A DNA stretch of 64,000 nt from Anticarsia gemmatalis. Taxonomy: Eukaryota > Arthropoda > Insecta > Lepidoptera > Erebidae. Of the stretch, positions 49,108 through 59,367 are shown in pieces. The notes beneath the pieces were generated by a model. That model saw nothing but the letters and a program-made list of their open reading frames with translations. It ran no database searches and had not been told where the DNA came from. The translations under genes were made by a program, and so were the position numbers. Position 1 is the stretch's first letter; every line of letters begins with the position of its first letter. Location of the stretch: positions 6,892,501-6,956,500 of the forward strand of contig NC_134770.1 of assembly GCF_050436995.1 (NCBI RefSeq), given 5' to 3'.

Positions 49108-50996
49108 GTAATCTAGGTGTGTTTTTGGTATTAAACTCTGTTTAACTATTGCATCTTTTACACCTTATTTAACTGTAAATGGGTCCTATATAAGAATGTA
49201 CACTTTCATTTAATCTATAGGAAAAGGACAGTATTATTGTATTATTGTATGTTCAGAACAATTGATTTGCTATTCAATTGCGAGGATACAATAAATAATG
49301 CATTCAGGATGCATACATGAATTAAGTCAAAGCCTCATTAGAATTTTTTATGATTCTAGACTGGTACTGAAATAGAAGTCATTAATAAGTCTATTTAGTA
49401 TAAGTAGATCTTAAATATATCTTTCTATTATCGCATTACATCAATACTAACTCATTTCTTTTACATACTATAGTCACAAACATCCTAAATATCACTAAAG
49501 CCTATATTAACAAATAAGTAAACCACAAACTAACCGTTAACTTTACATTACTTTATTTGGCATTTGAGAATAACTTGATTACTCACTCACACTCAAGCTA
49601 ACCGAGGGATGAGTCATCTAAAATATTGCATGAGTTAGCTTGAAAATTGTCATACTAATATATAAAGTATACAATCCATTATGTACAATATTAATGAAAC
49701 TATTGGGGCCAAGGTTGGCAATGCAAGTTATTATGAAAACTTTTAATCAAATATGGCCGGTTCAATTTAAAAAATTGGTTGCATTACAGCCAGTGTGTAA
49801 TGATATTTTTATGCATGGATTCTGTTTTACAGAGTTGGTAAACAACTTACAGTAACTATTTTTACTTTGGTTAAATGCATCGCGGACTTCTTTTTCAGGA
49901 GATGGATCTAGTGGTATAGAAAATGGTCTAGTAGACTTAGATAATAATATGATAACAGACTTTTATGCGAACATGAATCCTGGATTTAATTTTCTATTAA
50001 GGGTGTTGATTTTTTGGTTCTGTTTCATGTAATAAGAGAATATTGCCCATGCTGTATTAATGATTGTTTCATGCTTTGAAATTCCACTTATAATTGAATG
50101 GCTAAGTCTAGTAAAAGCCAATTGCATGTTGACAAACTATGCACTATCAAAAACTTTAAAATATCTAGTTTCCCAATTAAACTGCCTTAGTTTTTAAGCA
50201 ATAAACATATTACCAAACTTAACTGTTTTCCTGTGATTTTTTTATAAATTGAGATGATAATAAACCACTCTGATTTAAATAAATGTGTAACTAAATATTT
50301 TCTATGGACCAATAATGGTTTGATAAAAGACTATTTCCTCTATTATTAAAATTTAAATCAATCAATTATATATTTAATTGATTATGTTTTATTTATCATG
50401 TAACACATTGTTTGTTTCTTTGATAAAACATCATTAACTAATTAGATAGATGATAGTAAATAAATATGTACTTATTATTGTTTTAGTAATTGTTAATGAC
50501 TGATAATAAATAATAGAGCTTTTACAACTAAGTAGGTAAATAAATAACATTTCTAAGAATTGTAACTTTTGTACAACAGGTAAATGATAACAGATTTAGA
50601 ATAAATTTATATGAATCACTTATATATTTTTTCCATAAAGTGACTCAAACTTTATGCAAATAAGAATGAATGGGCTACAAAACTGGAATTTCTTGAATGG
50701 GTTTAGCAGTTTCGTCTTATTGTTTGCTAACTGAATTTTCATGATGTCATCAAAACAATTGTGACACTATTGTCCCCTGATAAGGGCTTCAAATCACAAT
50801 CAATCATTACAATAACGTGACTCAAGAACTACGTAATTACGACAGGTTACAAACGTTTATCTATAGAAACAATTACAATTCTTAGTATCAACTGATTAAA
50901 ATAAAGATAACATACCAAATTACTGAAATAACTTATTGCATTCAAGAATTTAAGTTTATTTTTACGCGGCTGTAACGTTAGGGTGTGTATTATTAG
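49108..50996. other. Very AT-rich non-coding stretch
   Basis: No gene or repeat recognised. Confidence 0.45.
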
Positions 50997-51158
50997 TCAT
51001 ATGCAGCCGAGACACCCTTCCTGGGGGTCCCAAACACCCCATTTCGCCGAAACATTACGCATATGGTCATCCCCTACGTACAGAACGTGCCCCAATTTAA
51101 CAAATTACCTCTGAACTTGCGCAAGGTCATTACTAAATCGCTATTGCAATACCCAAAA
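50997..51158 (+). other. Short frame resembling the C-terminus of a non-LTR reverse transcriptase
   Basis: 54 codons between stops read ...VQNVPQFNKLPLNLRKVITK... The pattern 'N-x-LP-x-x-L/IR' is common near the C-termini of LINE polymerases. It has no good start and no upstream domain, so at most a relic. Confidence 0.2.
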
Positions 51159-51552
51159 AGAAAATAATACTACATCAACACCGTGTGGGGTCACCCTTCA
51201 CGATGCAAAGAAAAAATCAATATGAACCACAAATATCTTCATCTTTAACACAAATGCATCGAAGAATGACTGAGGCACACTTTTTTACAGCCTTTAATTA
51301 CGATGTCATTCATAAACGTGTGTAATTATGATCGTAATCAACTAATCGATGAACCGTAACCACCGCACGCCCGTGCAGTGTTTACGTTCTCTATCTATGA
51401 AAAAAACACCCGGAGAACAAAAAGGAACCCCGACGATGCAGTAAATACTATATGGACGTAAATAGATCGACGCGTGCAAGATGATCGTTGTAATTATTTA
51501 TTTGTTTTGCTAACGAAAGCTCTGGTACGATGAACTCGATGTACATACCTCA

Positions 51553-51557
51553 TTTTG
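51553..51557 (-). CDS. Possible minus-strand first coding exon fragment (ATGAG, then splice donor)
   Basis: On the minus strand a good insect start context (CAAAATG) is followed after two bases by a strong donor (AG|GTATGT). This would be a 5' UTR exon with five coding bases, pointing away from TBCE. Downstream minus-strand exons were not recognised, so the call rests on these signals alone. If right, the repeat-filled 51 kb to the left would be intron of that gene. Confidence 0.25.
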
Positions 51558-52442
51558 ACGCTCTTATCCTTTGTCGTGACCAATCCGTATGCACTACTGC
51601 ACAGCACGAAACAATTGTTCACTTATAAACTGCATATTTCCACTGACACAAACGGACATTTCCGTATTATCGACTGGCGTATACGGCTGGGACACTTTCG
51701 GTAGCCATTTTTGTCAAAAAACACTTTTTACGTCCCGATTCCCGATTTCGGAAAACTATGAGCGAGATGACGCTAGCGCCGCACCGAGACAACGAATGAA
51801 AATAAATGGAACATTGAACCGGGCGGTTGCAAATCCTAGTGTAGTAATGTCCGATTCACACAATAAAACTAACTTAGCTTCCGTCAAAAGCTTCCACGTC
51901 GAACGTTATGCGCCTGCTTTCTGATAGACCAACTGGCAGCTTTAAAGATCAGTATGCGCTCCGGAACGCAAATTTACATTTTTCGTCCTTATTCGGTGTT
52001 TCCACCATACTTGGGCGGATAATATACTATTCCCGTCGACCGCCAATCACCTTTCAAGCAACTATTCCAAAATGAGGTACACATCGCCATCTGTTGAGTA
52101 ATAGCTAAACTATCACATATCCAACAACAATGACATATTTTATGCATGGCAACATCGTTATAATTCAATCAAAAAGTTCTGTTATACTTTGTTGCAGTTT
52201 TTTTATCAATAAAAAATACAGAAGATATCCTGGTCAGTAAACACTAAGCTAATCTAGACACCCTTGAATACACTTGAATTTAGTTATTTAATTTTAATGA
52301 AATCGACTTTATGTTTAAAATATCATAGGACAACCCTACTACGTACAATAAGTTTGACAAGTGATTGACAACAGTTTTCGGGAAAAGAAGTCAGCCTGTT
52401 TTTCTTTTGATAAACAGTTCCTTTTTCGAAAACACAAAAATA
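51558..52442. promoter_or_regulatory. Upstream/promoter region of TBCE, possibly bidirectional
   Basis: About 0.9 kb of less AT-rich, repeat-free sequence immediately upstream of TBCE. It contains a CCAAT motif (within GCCAATCACC near 52041) and no recognisable transposon. A plus-strand open frame across 51589-51924 has no family resemblance and I do not treat it as a gene. Confidence 0.4.
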
Positions 52443-52790
52443 ATGGTGGGCGCAATGCCTGTTAACTTGATACCAAAATTTTGCAACGGTACCATGGACA
52501 GTCACAATGGTACTGACGAAAGCGAAATTCAAGTTCACATCGGTAGTCGCGTAAAGTGTAACGACGATTTTGGTACGGTGAAATATATTGGTGAAGTGCA
52601 AGGATATAAAGGTGTTTGGTATGGAGTGGAATGGGATGATCCTGCTAGAGGAAAGCATGATGGATCTTTGGATGACGTCCAGTATTTTAAGACGTCAAAA
52701 CCTGGTGCTGGTTCTTTCATTCGTCCGAACAAAATTAGTCCATTTAGGACTTGCGCTGAAGCCATTCAGAAGTATTACGGAGATCGCGAA
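52443..52790 (+). CDS. TBCE: TBCE coding exon 1 (CAP-Gly domain)
   Basis: Exon of 348 nt, 116 codons, ending in phase 0 at ...GDRE before the donor GTAAGT at 52791. It carries the whole CAP-Gly domain, including the GKHDGS groove motif that binds acidic tails such as the EEY end of alpha-tubulin (family knowledge). Confidence 0.92.
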
Positions 52791-55700
52791 GTAAGTTGAT
52801 CAAGTTTAACTTTTTAAAATATTTTTTTTAAATTGTCCTATAGTGGTAAAGGTAGATTAGGTCATACCACCTACACTAAAAAGTCTTGTTGAATAAGTTA
52901 GTATTTGTGTGGGTGTAGTGTGTTGTTGCTTGTTTTGGTTGAGTTTCAGCATGTCAAGGCCTCTTATTGTTTAATTTACTTGTTATTCAAGCTAAAAAGG
53001 TTTATTTTGAGGTTCTATATCAATTCTTGTCTAGTAAAATACTGTTAGTTAACTTGTTATGAGTCACACTTATTTTCTTTTGTATGATAACAACAAAACA
53101 AAGAAAAAAGTTGTGCCAAAAAGTTGTTAAACTACATTTTAGATCTGAATGTTGCTATTCTAGCTTCAGTTGATCAAACTGTAGTGATTCATGTTTACTT
53201 TTACAATGTATGAGTCATTCATCTAATTTAAATTTGTGCAAACAACTCAACATTAATGTACCTATGTGATGTTGTTGTTTATAAACCAATGTTAATGTCA
53301 CACAGAATTAATATTCCATTATGATTTTCTGTGCTTGCATCATCATTTGAATGTATCTGTGGATTTTTAGATTCTTGTTATAAAAAAAATACTTGCACCT
53401 ATGTTACTACAAATATGTGATATTTTGTAGCAAAAAATAATAAAAGTATTTTTCAAATATATTTTTGACAGAAAATCTATTAACACATGACTTATTTTTA
53501 CAACATATATTTGAACAAGTTTTATGTATCCAATTTTTTCAGATTTCTATTCAACCAGTCTCTATAGAAATCTACTGAAAAAAAAAAACTACAAATGACG
53601 TATCTTATAACTAGGTAGTGAAATGAATGTATACATTATTAAAGTTTGGCATAACAATGGCAGGATATAGGAGTGGGAACTAACTGTCATAGTTATAAAC
53701 AGATTATGATGCCATTTGCTATGAATGATTGAACTAAGATTGTTATCATGTGGATACTTATCTAAAAACTGTCTAGTAGGTTTAGTAGTAGTCAAAAAGA
53801 GTATAATGTTGTTTTGTTTTTATGTACCTGCTGCAATGTCCAATTTGGTTGATCAATAACATGACATTATTTGTAGCAGAAAGTACCTTTTTCATATTTA
53901 ATTTGTCAGGTTTTTGGCCTATATGACCTCCAAACCTATAGAATACAGATTGATTTTCTCTCAAACTGATGTTTCATTTAAAAAAGACAAGCAGTATGTA
54001 TTAGTAATATACACATAAATCCATTTTTGGTTTAGTTAATTCTGCCAATAATCTATCTAAGTTAACTTATCCAAAGAAATAGCAGAAATATAGATTTATT
54101 TGTATAATTTCAGGATGAGACAGTGGCTGCTCACCGAAGGACTGTTATCAATGAGTGGAAGAGAGAAATGGGAGCCCCCTTCATTGAGATGGTGGGCTTC
54201 GAGAAAATACATCAGAAACAGTGAGTTTTTCATTATTTACATTATAAAAATACATCTACTGTTTTTTTAATCTGCCAACTAGGTATTCCGAGTTTGTGTA
54301 TAGGTAAATAGGTAGTTTTTAATGACCTAGTGTGTGCAAAACAGACAAGTAGGTACACTCCTTACCCTCTTATAACCCAATGGGACATTATTCCAAGACA
54401 ACCAGTAGGAGGGCAGGCACTGGACTGAAAGCATTTTACGTGGTCTTCGAGGCATAAAGGTCTTCAATCGATAGTAATACCGATCGACAGTGTATCGCTA
54501 CATTGGCAAGAAGTCACTATCAATACTTCGTAAATATCGTTGGATCGGCATCGTTGGTTTGCGACCTTAACTCCCCTTCTTAGGGCCTGAGAATTTCGTA
54601 GCAGAGAAACTCAGGAATAACTTTTCGGCAGATATGAAACTGGCGACGGCTACGCGGCATTCACGTACACTGCCCATAGAGCCCAAGCGCCTCAGAGGCC
54701 GTCAGTAACTTAAATAATCCAATAAGTATTGAACAAATCTTTTTTTATTTAGTACAAGACCTTATGTAAACTTATTTTATTATGTCAATACTTTTTCCTT
54801 GTCAAGTCAAGCTAATGACTCTATTAAGAGGAGAATGACCTATAATGTATATTTATACTACATAGCTGACCAACGGGCCTCTATTCGAGTGAAGTTTGAA
54901 TAAAATAAAATACAGATCGAGGGATTGATTTTTGACAAGAAAATTCGCCATGACCCCATGTTCCTTTACTATTCCTAAACCAAAGTTCACAAAAATCTGC
55001 TCTACACTAAGACTTAAGCTGTATATGCCTAACAGACACGATATGGTATTCATAGAAAGTTTTAAATCTGTAACTCAAAATGTTGCAGAAAATTCGACCG
55101 GCTGTTAGAAGTGTGCGTGCACGACCAGAACGTGGCGAAGCCGGGCGACGTGGCGGGGCTGTGCCCCAACGTCCGCAGCCTGGACGTGTCGCGCAACTTG
55201 TTCTCCAACTGGCGCGAGGTCATACAGCTGTCGGCGCAGTTGCCCGACCTGAGGGAACTCGATGTCAGGTATATACACTCGTTTACATTTGTTGAGTATC
55301 CTATCTGCGTTGGAACTATGAAAATGTTTAGTATTGATGCAGTTTTTTATCCATTTAATCATACATACATAAAAATAAACGATTTTCTTATGACAGCAGG
55401 GAATGGGTTATAGTCTTAGCCTTTTTTTAGCCCTTTTCAAAAAGACATACAAGTGGTAATTTGGTTTTATCACACGTTATCTCGATTAGGATAGCTTAAA
55501 GGCATGGTAGGTGTAGATATGCCTTTAATAAAAAACTTTTGGTTTCCACTCTCCTTATTAACTTATTCCAGATAATTCGTTTTATATAATTTATACCGTG
55601 AATTTCGATGATCGGTCGCGAAACGCAGTTCCAAAATAGACTATACTTTGGACCCTACTCTTGCACTCTTATAGCATCATAAATGTATTTTATATACTTA

Positions 55701-57867
55701 CTTCTTCACTGTAATAATTAATTACTTTTATTCATCTTCCAGCAAAAACCGCATGGCAATCGACATGCCAGAGGAAACATTAACCCAACTATCAATCAAC
55801 TTTGCAAGCTTGGAGAAACTCAACATTTCTGTCTGTGACTATGAATGGGCAGACATTCTCTCCCTCTCACACCTATGGCCGAAAATATCAGAAATAATTG
55901 CAGCGTACAACAGAATTAAAACCATCATACCACCATCAGTTACTATGAGAACGTTGACTACTATAAGGCTGGATGGAAACCCGTTAGACTCTTGGTATGA
56001 AATCATGAACCTCGGTTTACTGAAAAACTTGAAGATTTTGAGCTTAAACGACTGTCAGATTGCTGAAATACGGTTTAACGATGATCCTAATGAGAAGGTT
56101 GATGTGTTTGAGAATTTGGAAGTGCTGTTCTTGAATAGAAATAGGGTTAATGATGTGAGTATTGCATGTTTATTATTTAAATATTTCTTACTTTCGCATT
56201 ATACTGAATGCGCATGACAATCTACAAAGTACACAGAACCAATAAATCTATGGTATAGGTGGCAGTAAAATATTAGTGGTCAGTATGGCTAAAAACTAGA
56301 TTACTGTTATTGTCAGTCATTAAAACATCTTCAAAGGCCTTTAAAGTTGTATGTTGTAAAAGTACCAATAATAAGGGATGTGATGCAGAGTACACTTGTT
56401 TAGTTTCTTACGTAATAGTAGGCCTAGGGCACTACTTTTTGAATCAATCTCTCCTGGATTCCTGATTTCGGCATTCACGGGTATCAAAGTATCAGCTTAC
56501 AAGACAAAAGTTCCTAATGTGGGTACACTGTTGTGTTATGAACATATTAGTGATGTTATAATGTCAGAAATGTAATTACTGACTGTATTGTATTGTTACA
56601 GTGGCGATCTCTGAGCGAACTGAACAAGCTGCACCGGTTGAGGAAGCTGTACTTCTTGAAGAACCCTATACAGAACACTGAGGACTACGACACGGGATCA
56701 CAACTTATTATTGCCAAGATTGACACGCTACAGGTAACATATCATAAAACATGCATACATAATGCATAATCATTATGCCTGTTATAATGATTAGGCAGAG
56801 GTGTATGAAATACACCCACGTTCCGCCATTTACTATGTTAGTCCCTTGTAATCGGGTGCGACATTATTGCTATATACCAGGCATGTAATGAAACTTCGAA
56901 CTACTATTACGACAAGACATTGAAAAATCCTGCAGCACTCTCTGACCCGAAAATACAAAGAGATCTCATGTTTAATAGTCTTTTACCGTGCTGCTAGACC
57001 ACATGCAGTCTTTAAAAGTATAATGATATATTGATTTGTGTTTCAGGAACTGAACGGGTCGACAATAACGCGTGAGCTGCGTCGCGGCGCGGAGTACGAC
57101 TACATGAAACGTTACGGCGCCGAGTGGAAGCTGGCGCAGACAGACATGCAGCTACAGCGAGCCTTCTGTCTCGAACACTGCAGATTTACACAACTTATTA
57201 ACAGTACGTATTATTGAAAATTTCACTTGAATCCCATTTATGCTCCATTTTGACGGCATAATAACTGGATTAAAAAAGAAGAACCGTTTTGAAGTTGACA
57301 TATTCTCCATTAACGATGACTTTATCTATCGTAATGTATTTTCCACATACATACATAAAATCAAGCTATTTTCCCATTTTTAACTCTGTGTTGTTCCATT
57401 ATCTTACTAAAAAACTTCCCTGAATCTGAATTTTCTTACCCACCCATATGAATGCTCAATATGTAATGCACATTTGTTCGTTTTATATGATTTTATTGTT
57501 TTGAAACGTTTTTTATTGTATTTGCTAATGCATTGTTTTATAAATTACAGAATACGGCATCCCAGAAGACAGCTTACTCGTAAAACAACCGAAAACAATG
57601 ACGCTCACCTCACAACTACTAGAAATTATACTGCGAGACGAAACCGGCAAAACTTTGAAAAAGAAATTCCCGTCTTCCATGCTTGTACAAAAACTGGTAA
57701 CACTGGCGCAAAGACTGTTCAACAAGGCTGGCCGCACTGGAAGTCCTATATTATATTTACTTGACGACCAGATGCAAGGGGCTGAAATATGTTTAGATAA
57801 TGTCATGAAAGATCTCGCCTATTTTTCAGTCAAAAATGGCGACACAATCCTCGTGAGATTCAGATAA
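52443..57867 (+). CDS. TBCE: Tubulin-folding cofactor E (tubulin-specific chaperone E), complete, 7 coding exons
   Basis: Cytosolic chaperone that, with cofactors C and D, assembles and disassembles the alpha/beta-tubulin dimer; it binds alpha-tubulin (family knowledge). Coding exons are 52443-52790, 54114-54220, 55089-55268, 55743-56154, 56602-56733, 57047-57203 and 57551-57867. All introns are GT-AG and all phases join, giving 1653 nt (550 aa plus stop); human TBCE is 527 aa. Domains: CAP-Gly about residues 31-98 with GKHDGS at 70-75 and SFIRPNK; leucine-rich repeats from about residue 150 to 395 (LDVSRNLFSNW, LEVLFLNRNRV, LRKLYFLKNP); ubiquitin-like domain about 460-550 ending ENGDT/KNGDT-like 'VKNGDTILVRFR'. 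Start: 52443 is the first in-frame ATG; 52494 (ACCATGG, residue 18) is an equally good context and would give 533 aa. ARL13B follows 1.15 kb downstream on the same strand. Confidence 0.95.
54114..54220 (+). CDS. TBCE: TBCE coding exon 2
   Basis: 107 nt, beginning after TTTCAG with DETVAAHRRTV and ending in phase 2 (donor GTGAGT at 54221). It corresponds to the linker between CAP-Gly and the leucine-rich repeats; 'VGFEKIHQKQ' aligns with human 'IGFDSIMKQQ'. Confidence 0.9.
54350..54720. repeat. GC-richer repeat-like block in TBCE intron 2
   Basis: Contains GACAGTGTATCGCTACATTG, GGCAAGAAGTCACTATCAAT, TCGGCATCGTTGGTTTGCGA and CGGCATTCACGTACACTGCC. Composition differs clearly from the AT-rich intron around it. 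I take it as an old interspersed repeat, not an exon; no open frame spans it. Confidence 0.35.
55089..55268 (+). CDS. TBCE: TBCE coding exon 3 (first leucine-rich repeats)
   Basis: 180 nt between TTGCAG and a GTATAT donor, entering and leaving in phase 2. It encodes LCPNVRSLDVSRNLFSNW and LPDLRELDV, canonical LxxLxLxxN repeats. It is strikingly GC-rich compared with exon 4 and the flanking introns, mostly at third codon positions. Confidence 0.92.
55743..56154 (+). CDS. TBCE: TBCE coding exon 4 (central leucine-rich repeats)
   Basis: 412 nt from acceptor TTCCAG to donor GTGAGT, ending in phase 0. The largest exon; it encodes several repeats, for example LTTIRLDGNPLDSW and LKILSLNDCQI. An in-frame stop follows soon into the intron. 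Confidence 0.93.
56602..56733 (+). CDS. TBCE: TBCE coding exon 5
   Basis: 132 nt, 44 codons, phase 0 on both sides, from acceptor TTACAG to donor GTAACA. Encodes WRSLSELNKLHRLRKLYFLK and NPIQNTEDYDTGSQ, matching the human 'LPSLRALSCLRNPL' region. Confidence 0.92.
56780..57010 (-). mobile_element. tRNA-related SINE relative in TBCE intron 5
   Basis: AGAGGTGTATGAAATACACC, CACGTTCCGCCATTTACTAT, TGTAATCGGGTGCGACATTA and CACTCTCTGACCCGAAAATA keep the block order of the copy near 4.8 kb. It fills most of this intron. Confidence 0.4.
57047..57203 (+). CDS. TBCE: TBCE coding exon 6
   Basis: 157 nt from acceptor TTTCAG to donor GTACGT, ending in phase 1. Encodes ELNGSTITRELRRGAEYDYM and the following stretch, which aligns with human '[28 protein letters not shown]'. 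GC-rich like exon 3. Confidence 0.92.
57551..57867 (+). CDS. TBCE: TBCE terminal exon (ubiquitin-like domain)
   Basis: 317 nt from acceptor ATTACAG to the stop TAA at 57865-57867. Encodes KYGIPEDSLLVKQPKTMTL followed by a ubiquitin-like fold (KTLKKKFPSSMLVQKLVTLA, then LAYFSVKNGDTILVRF). The ubiquitin-like domain of TBCE is linked to handing tubulin on to the proteasome (family knowledge). Confidence 0.94.
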
Positions 57868-58874
57868 TTTTATTTCCCCAACTGGCAACACAGAACAAGA
57901 TGGCCGTTGATTTTAATTGGCGCGCATTTTAATGTATTTATTTAATAAATCATATTGAGCTTTGTAAATAATGTTATGTCGAAATTGTACCTGTATTTAT
58001 GGTGAATATTATTTTTCTCAAAATAAATGTTCAATTATGTATTTTTATTGGTTCGTTTTATTTCGTTAACGTCAAAAAATAATGTAACTAGCACATACCT
58101 ACACATAGATAGTACTTAAACTAAATAGACATAAACACTTTTTTTATAAAGTACACTTAGAATAGAAAAAAGACGTCTACGGCCGAGAGGTTGAGGCGTA
58201 CCACGCCTGTCTATAACACGTGAAGAATAAGGTTCTAAAAATCTGCGTCATTAGAAATCAATAGGTCTACGCGTAAAATACAAGATACTATTAATTAAAG
58301 TATCAACTTAAAATATTACGCTGTACGTTTAATCCATTCAATGAAGTTATAAACAGACAGATATTTGAAGGACACTACAGTTACTACGAAACAGCTGTGA
58401 CCTTTAACTTACAATGATTATTGTGAAATTGAATAAATACAGATGTCGCCTTGAAGTAGTCAAGTTTAATACAATCGCAATCAATTTCATATCAGTATAC
58501 GTTCTGGAAACTATAGTGAGAGATCAATTAAATATATTTAACATAGCAGTGACATTCATGTGATAGGTAAAACGTGAAAGTCGATTCCTTGAAAATATCT
58601 AGAAATAACAGAAAGAAAGAAGTGGATCTCGACCTCTTTGACTAAGATAATTATGCTAAAATAGACAATAGATATTTTTTTTATCATCAGGTTAATTAAA
58701 AAAGCACAAAGGACTTTATTTAAACGACATTCACTTTCATTATATTTTAATGTTTATTAATACCATAAAAGTGCAATTTAATTTATTTCATCATTTTAAT
58801 GTCGATAAAAATGAGAATAAAAATAAATGGGGTAACGAAAACGAACCATGATAACACTGGCCACATTCAACTCG
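57868..58874. other. TBCE 3' UTR and TBCE-ARL13B intergenic spacer
   Basis: Holds two poly(A) signals, a tRNA-SINE-like remnant (CGGCCGAGAGGTTGAGGCG, near 58180) and AT-rich DNA before the ARL13B promoter. Confidence 0.55.
58022..58027 (+). terminator. TBCE: Likely TBCE polyadenylation signal (AATAAA)
   Basis: An AATAAA lies 155 bp after the TBCE stop, followed about 20 bp later by a T-rich stretch (TATTTTTATTGG). A second AATAAA at 57944-57949 is a possible proximal site. No transcript data are visible. Confidence 0.55.
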
Positions 58875-58889
58875 ATCGCTATTGGTAAC
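58875..58889 (+). promoter_or_regulatory. Candidate RFX X-box upstream of ARL13B
   Basis: ATCGCT-ATT-GGTAAC fits the insect X-box pattern RYYVYY-N1-3-RRHRAC, and the right half-site is a perfect RGYAAC. It ends 127 bp before the ARL13B start codon, the usual distance for RFX-controlled ciliary genes in Drosophila (established knowledge). Binding is inferred. Confidence 0.5.
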
Positions 58890-59015
58890 CGTTGTGTCAA
58901 CAAAAGTTTTTTGTTTACAAATGGCTACTAGTGACAAATTCAAATTTGAAACACGTATTTGTGATATGAAAAGTGATTTTTTATCGTTAATCTAGTTGTA
59001 TAAGTGGTGTATAAA

Positions 59016-59367
59016 ATGGGAAATTGTTTCGGTAGTATTTTTCGTCGTCGTAAACAGCGCCGTCAGATCGTATTGATATTGATAGGTTTAGATAACGCGG
59101 GAAAAACAAAAACTGTGAACAATTTGGCTGGTGAAAAAGATGACAAGGTTTTGCCGACTGTGGGATTTAAAGCTGTGAATCTTGTGCATAAAGATACGCC
59201 TGTGACGATATACGACTTGGGCGGAGGGCCACACTTTCGTCAAATATGGTCTCAGTACTACAGCGAAGTACATGGAGTGATTTTTGTTATCGATTCAAGT
59301 GATTTTTCACGGTTGGACGAATGCAGAGCTGTACTTGAAGAGGTTTTATCGCACGACAAAATATCAG
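59016..59367 (+). CDS. ARL13B: ARL13B exon 1 (P-loop, switch regions)
   Basis: 352 nt, ending in phase 1 before GTGTGT. Contains GLDNAGKT, PTVGF and DLGGG, and ends at ...LSHDKISG, matching human 'LRHPRISG'. Confidence 0.93.

Noticed and set aside
51589..51924. 111-codon frame between the candidate minus-strand exon and TBCE
   Set aside because: Composition explains its length; no domain or conserved motif; it lies in the presumed promoter.
54350..54720. Extra TBCE exon in intron 2
   Set aside because: Exons 2 and 3 join in phase and match the human protein without a gap; the block has no open frame.
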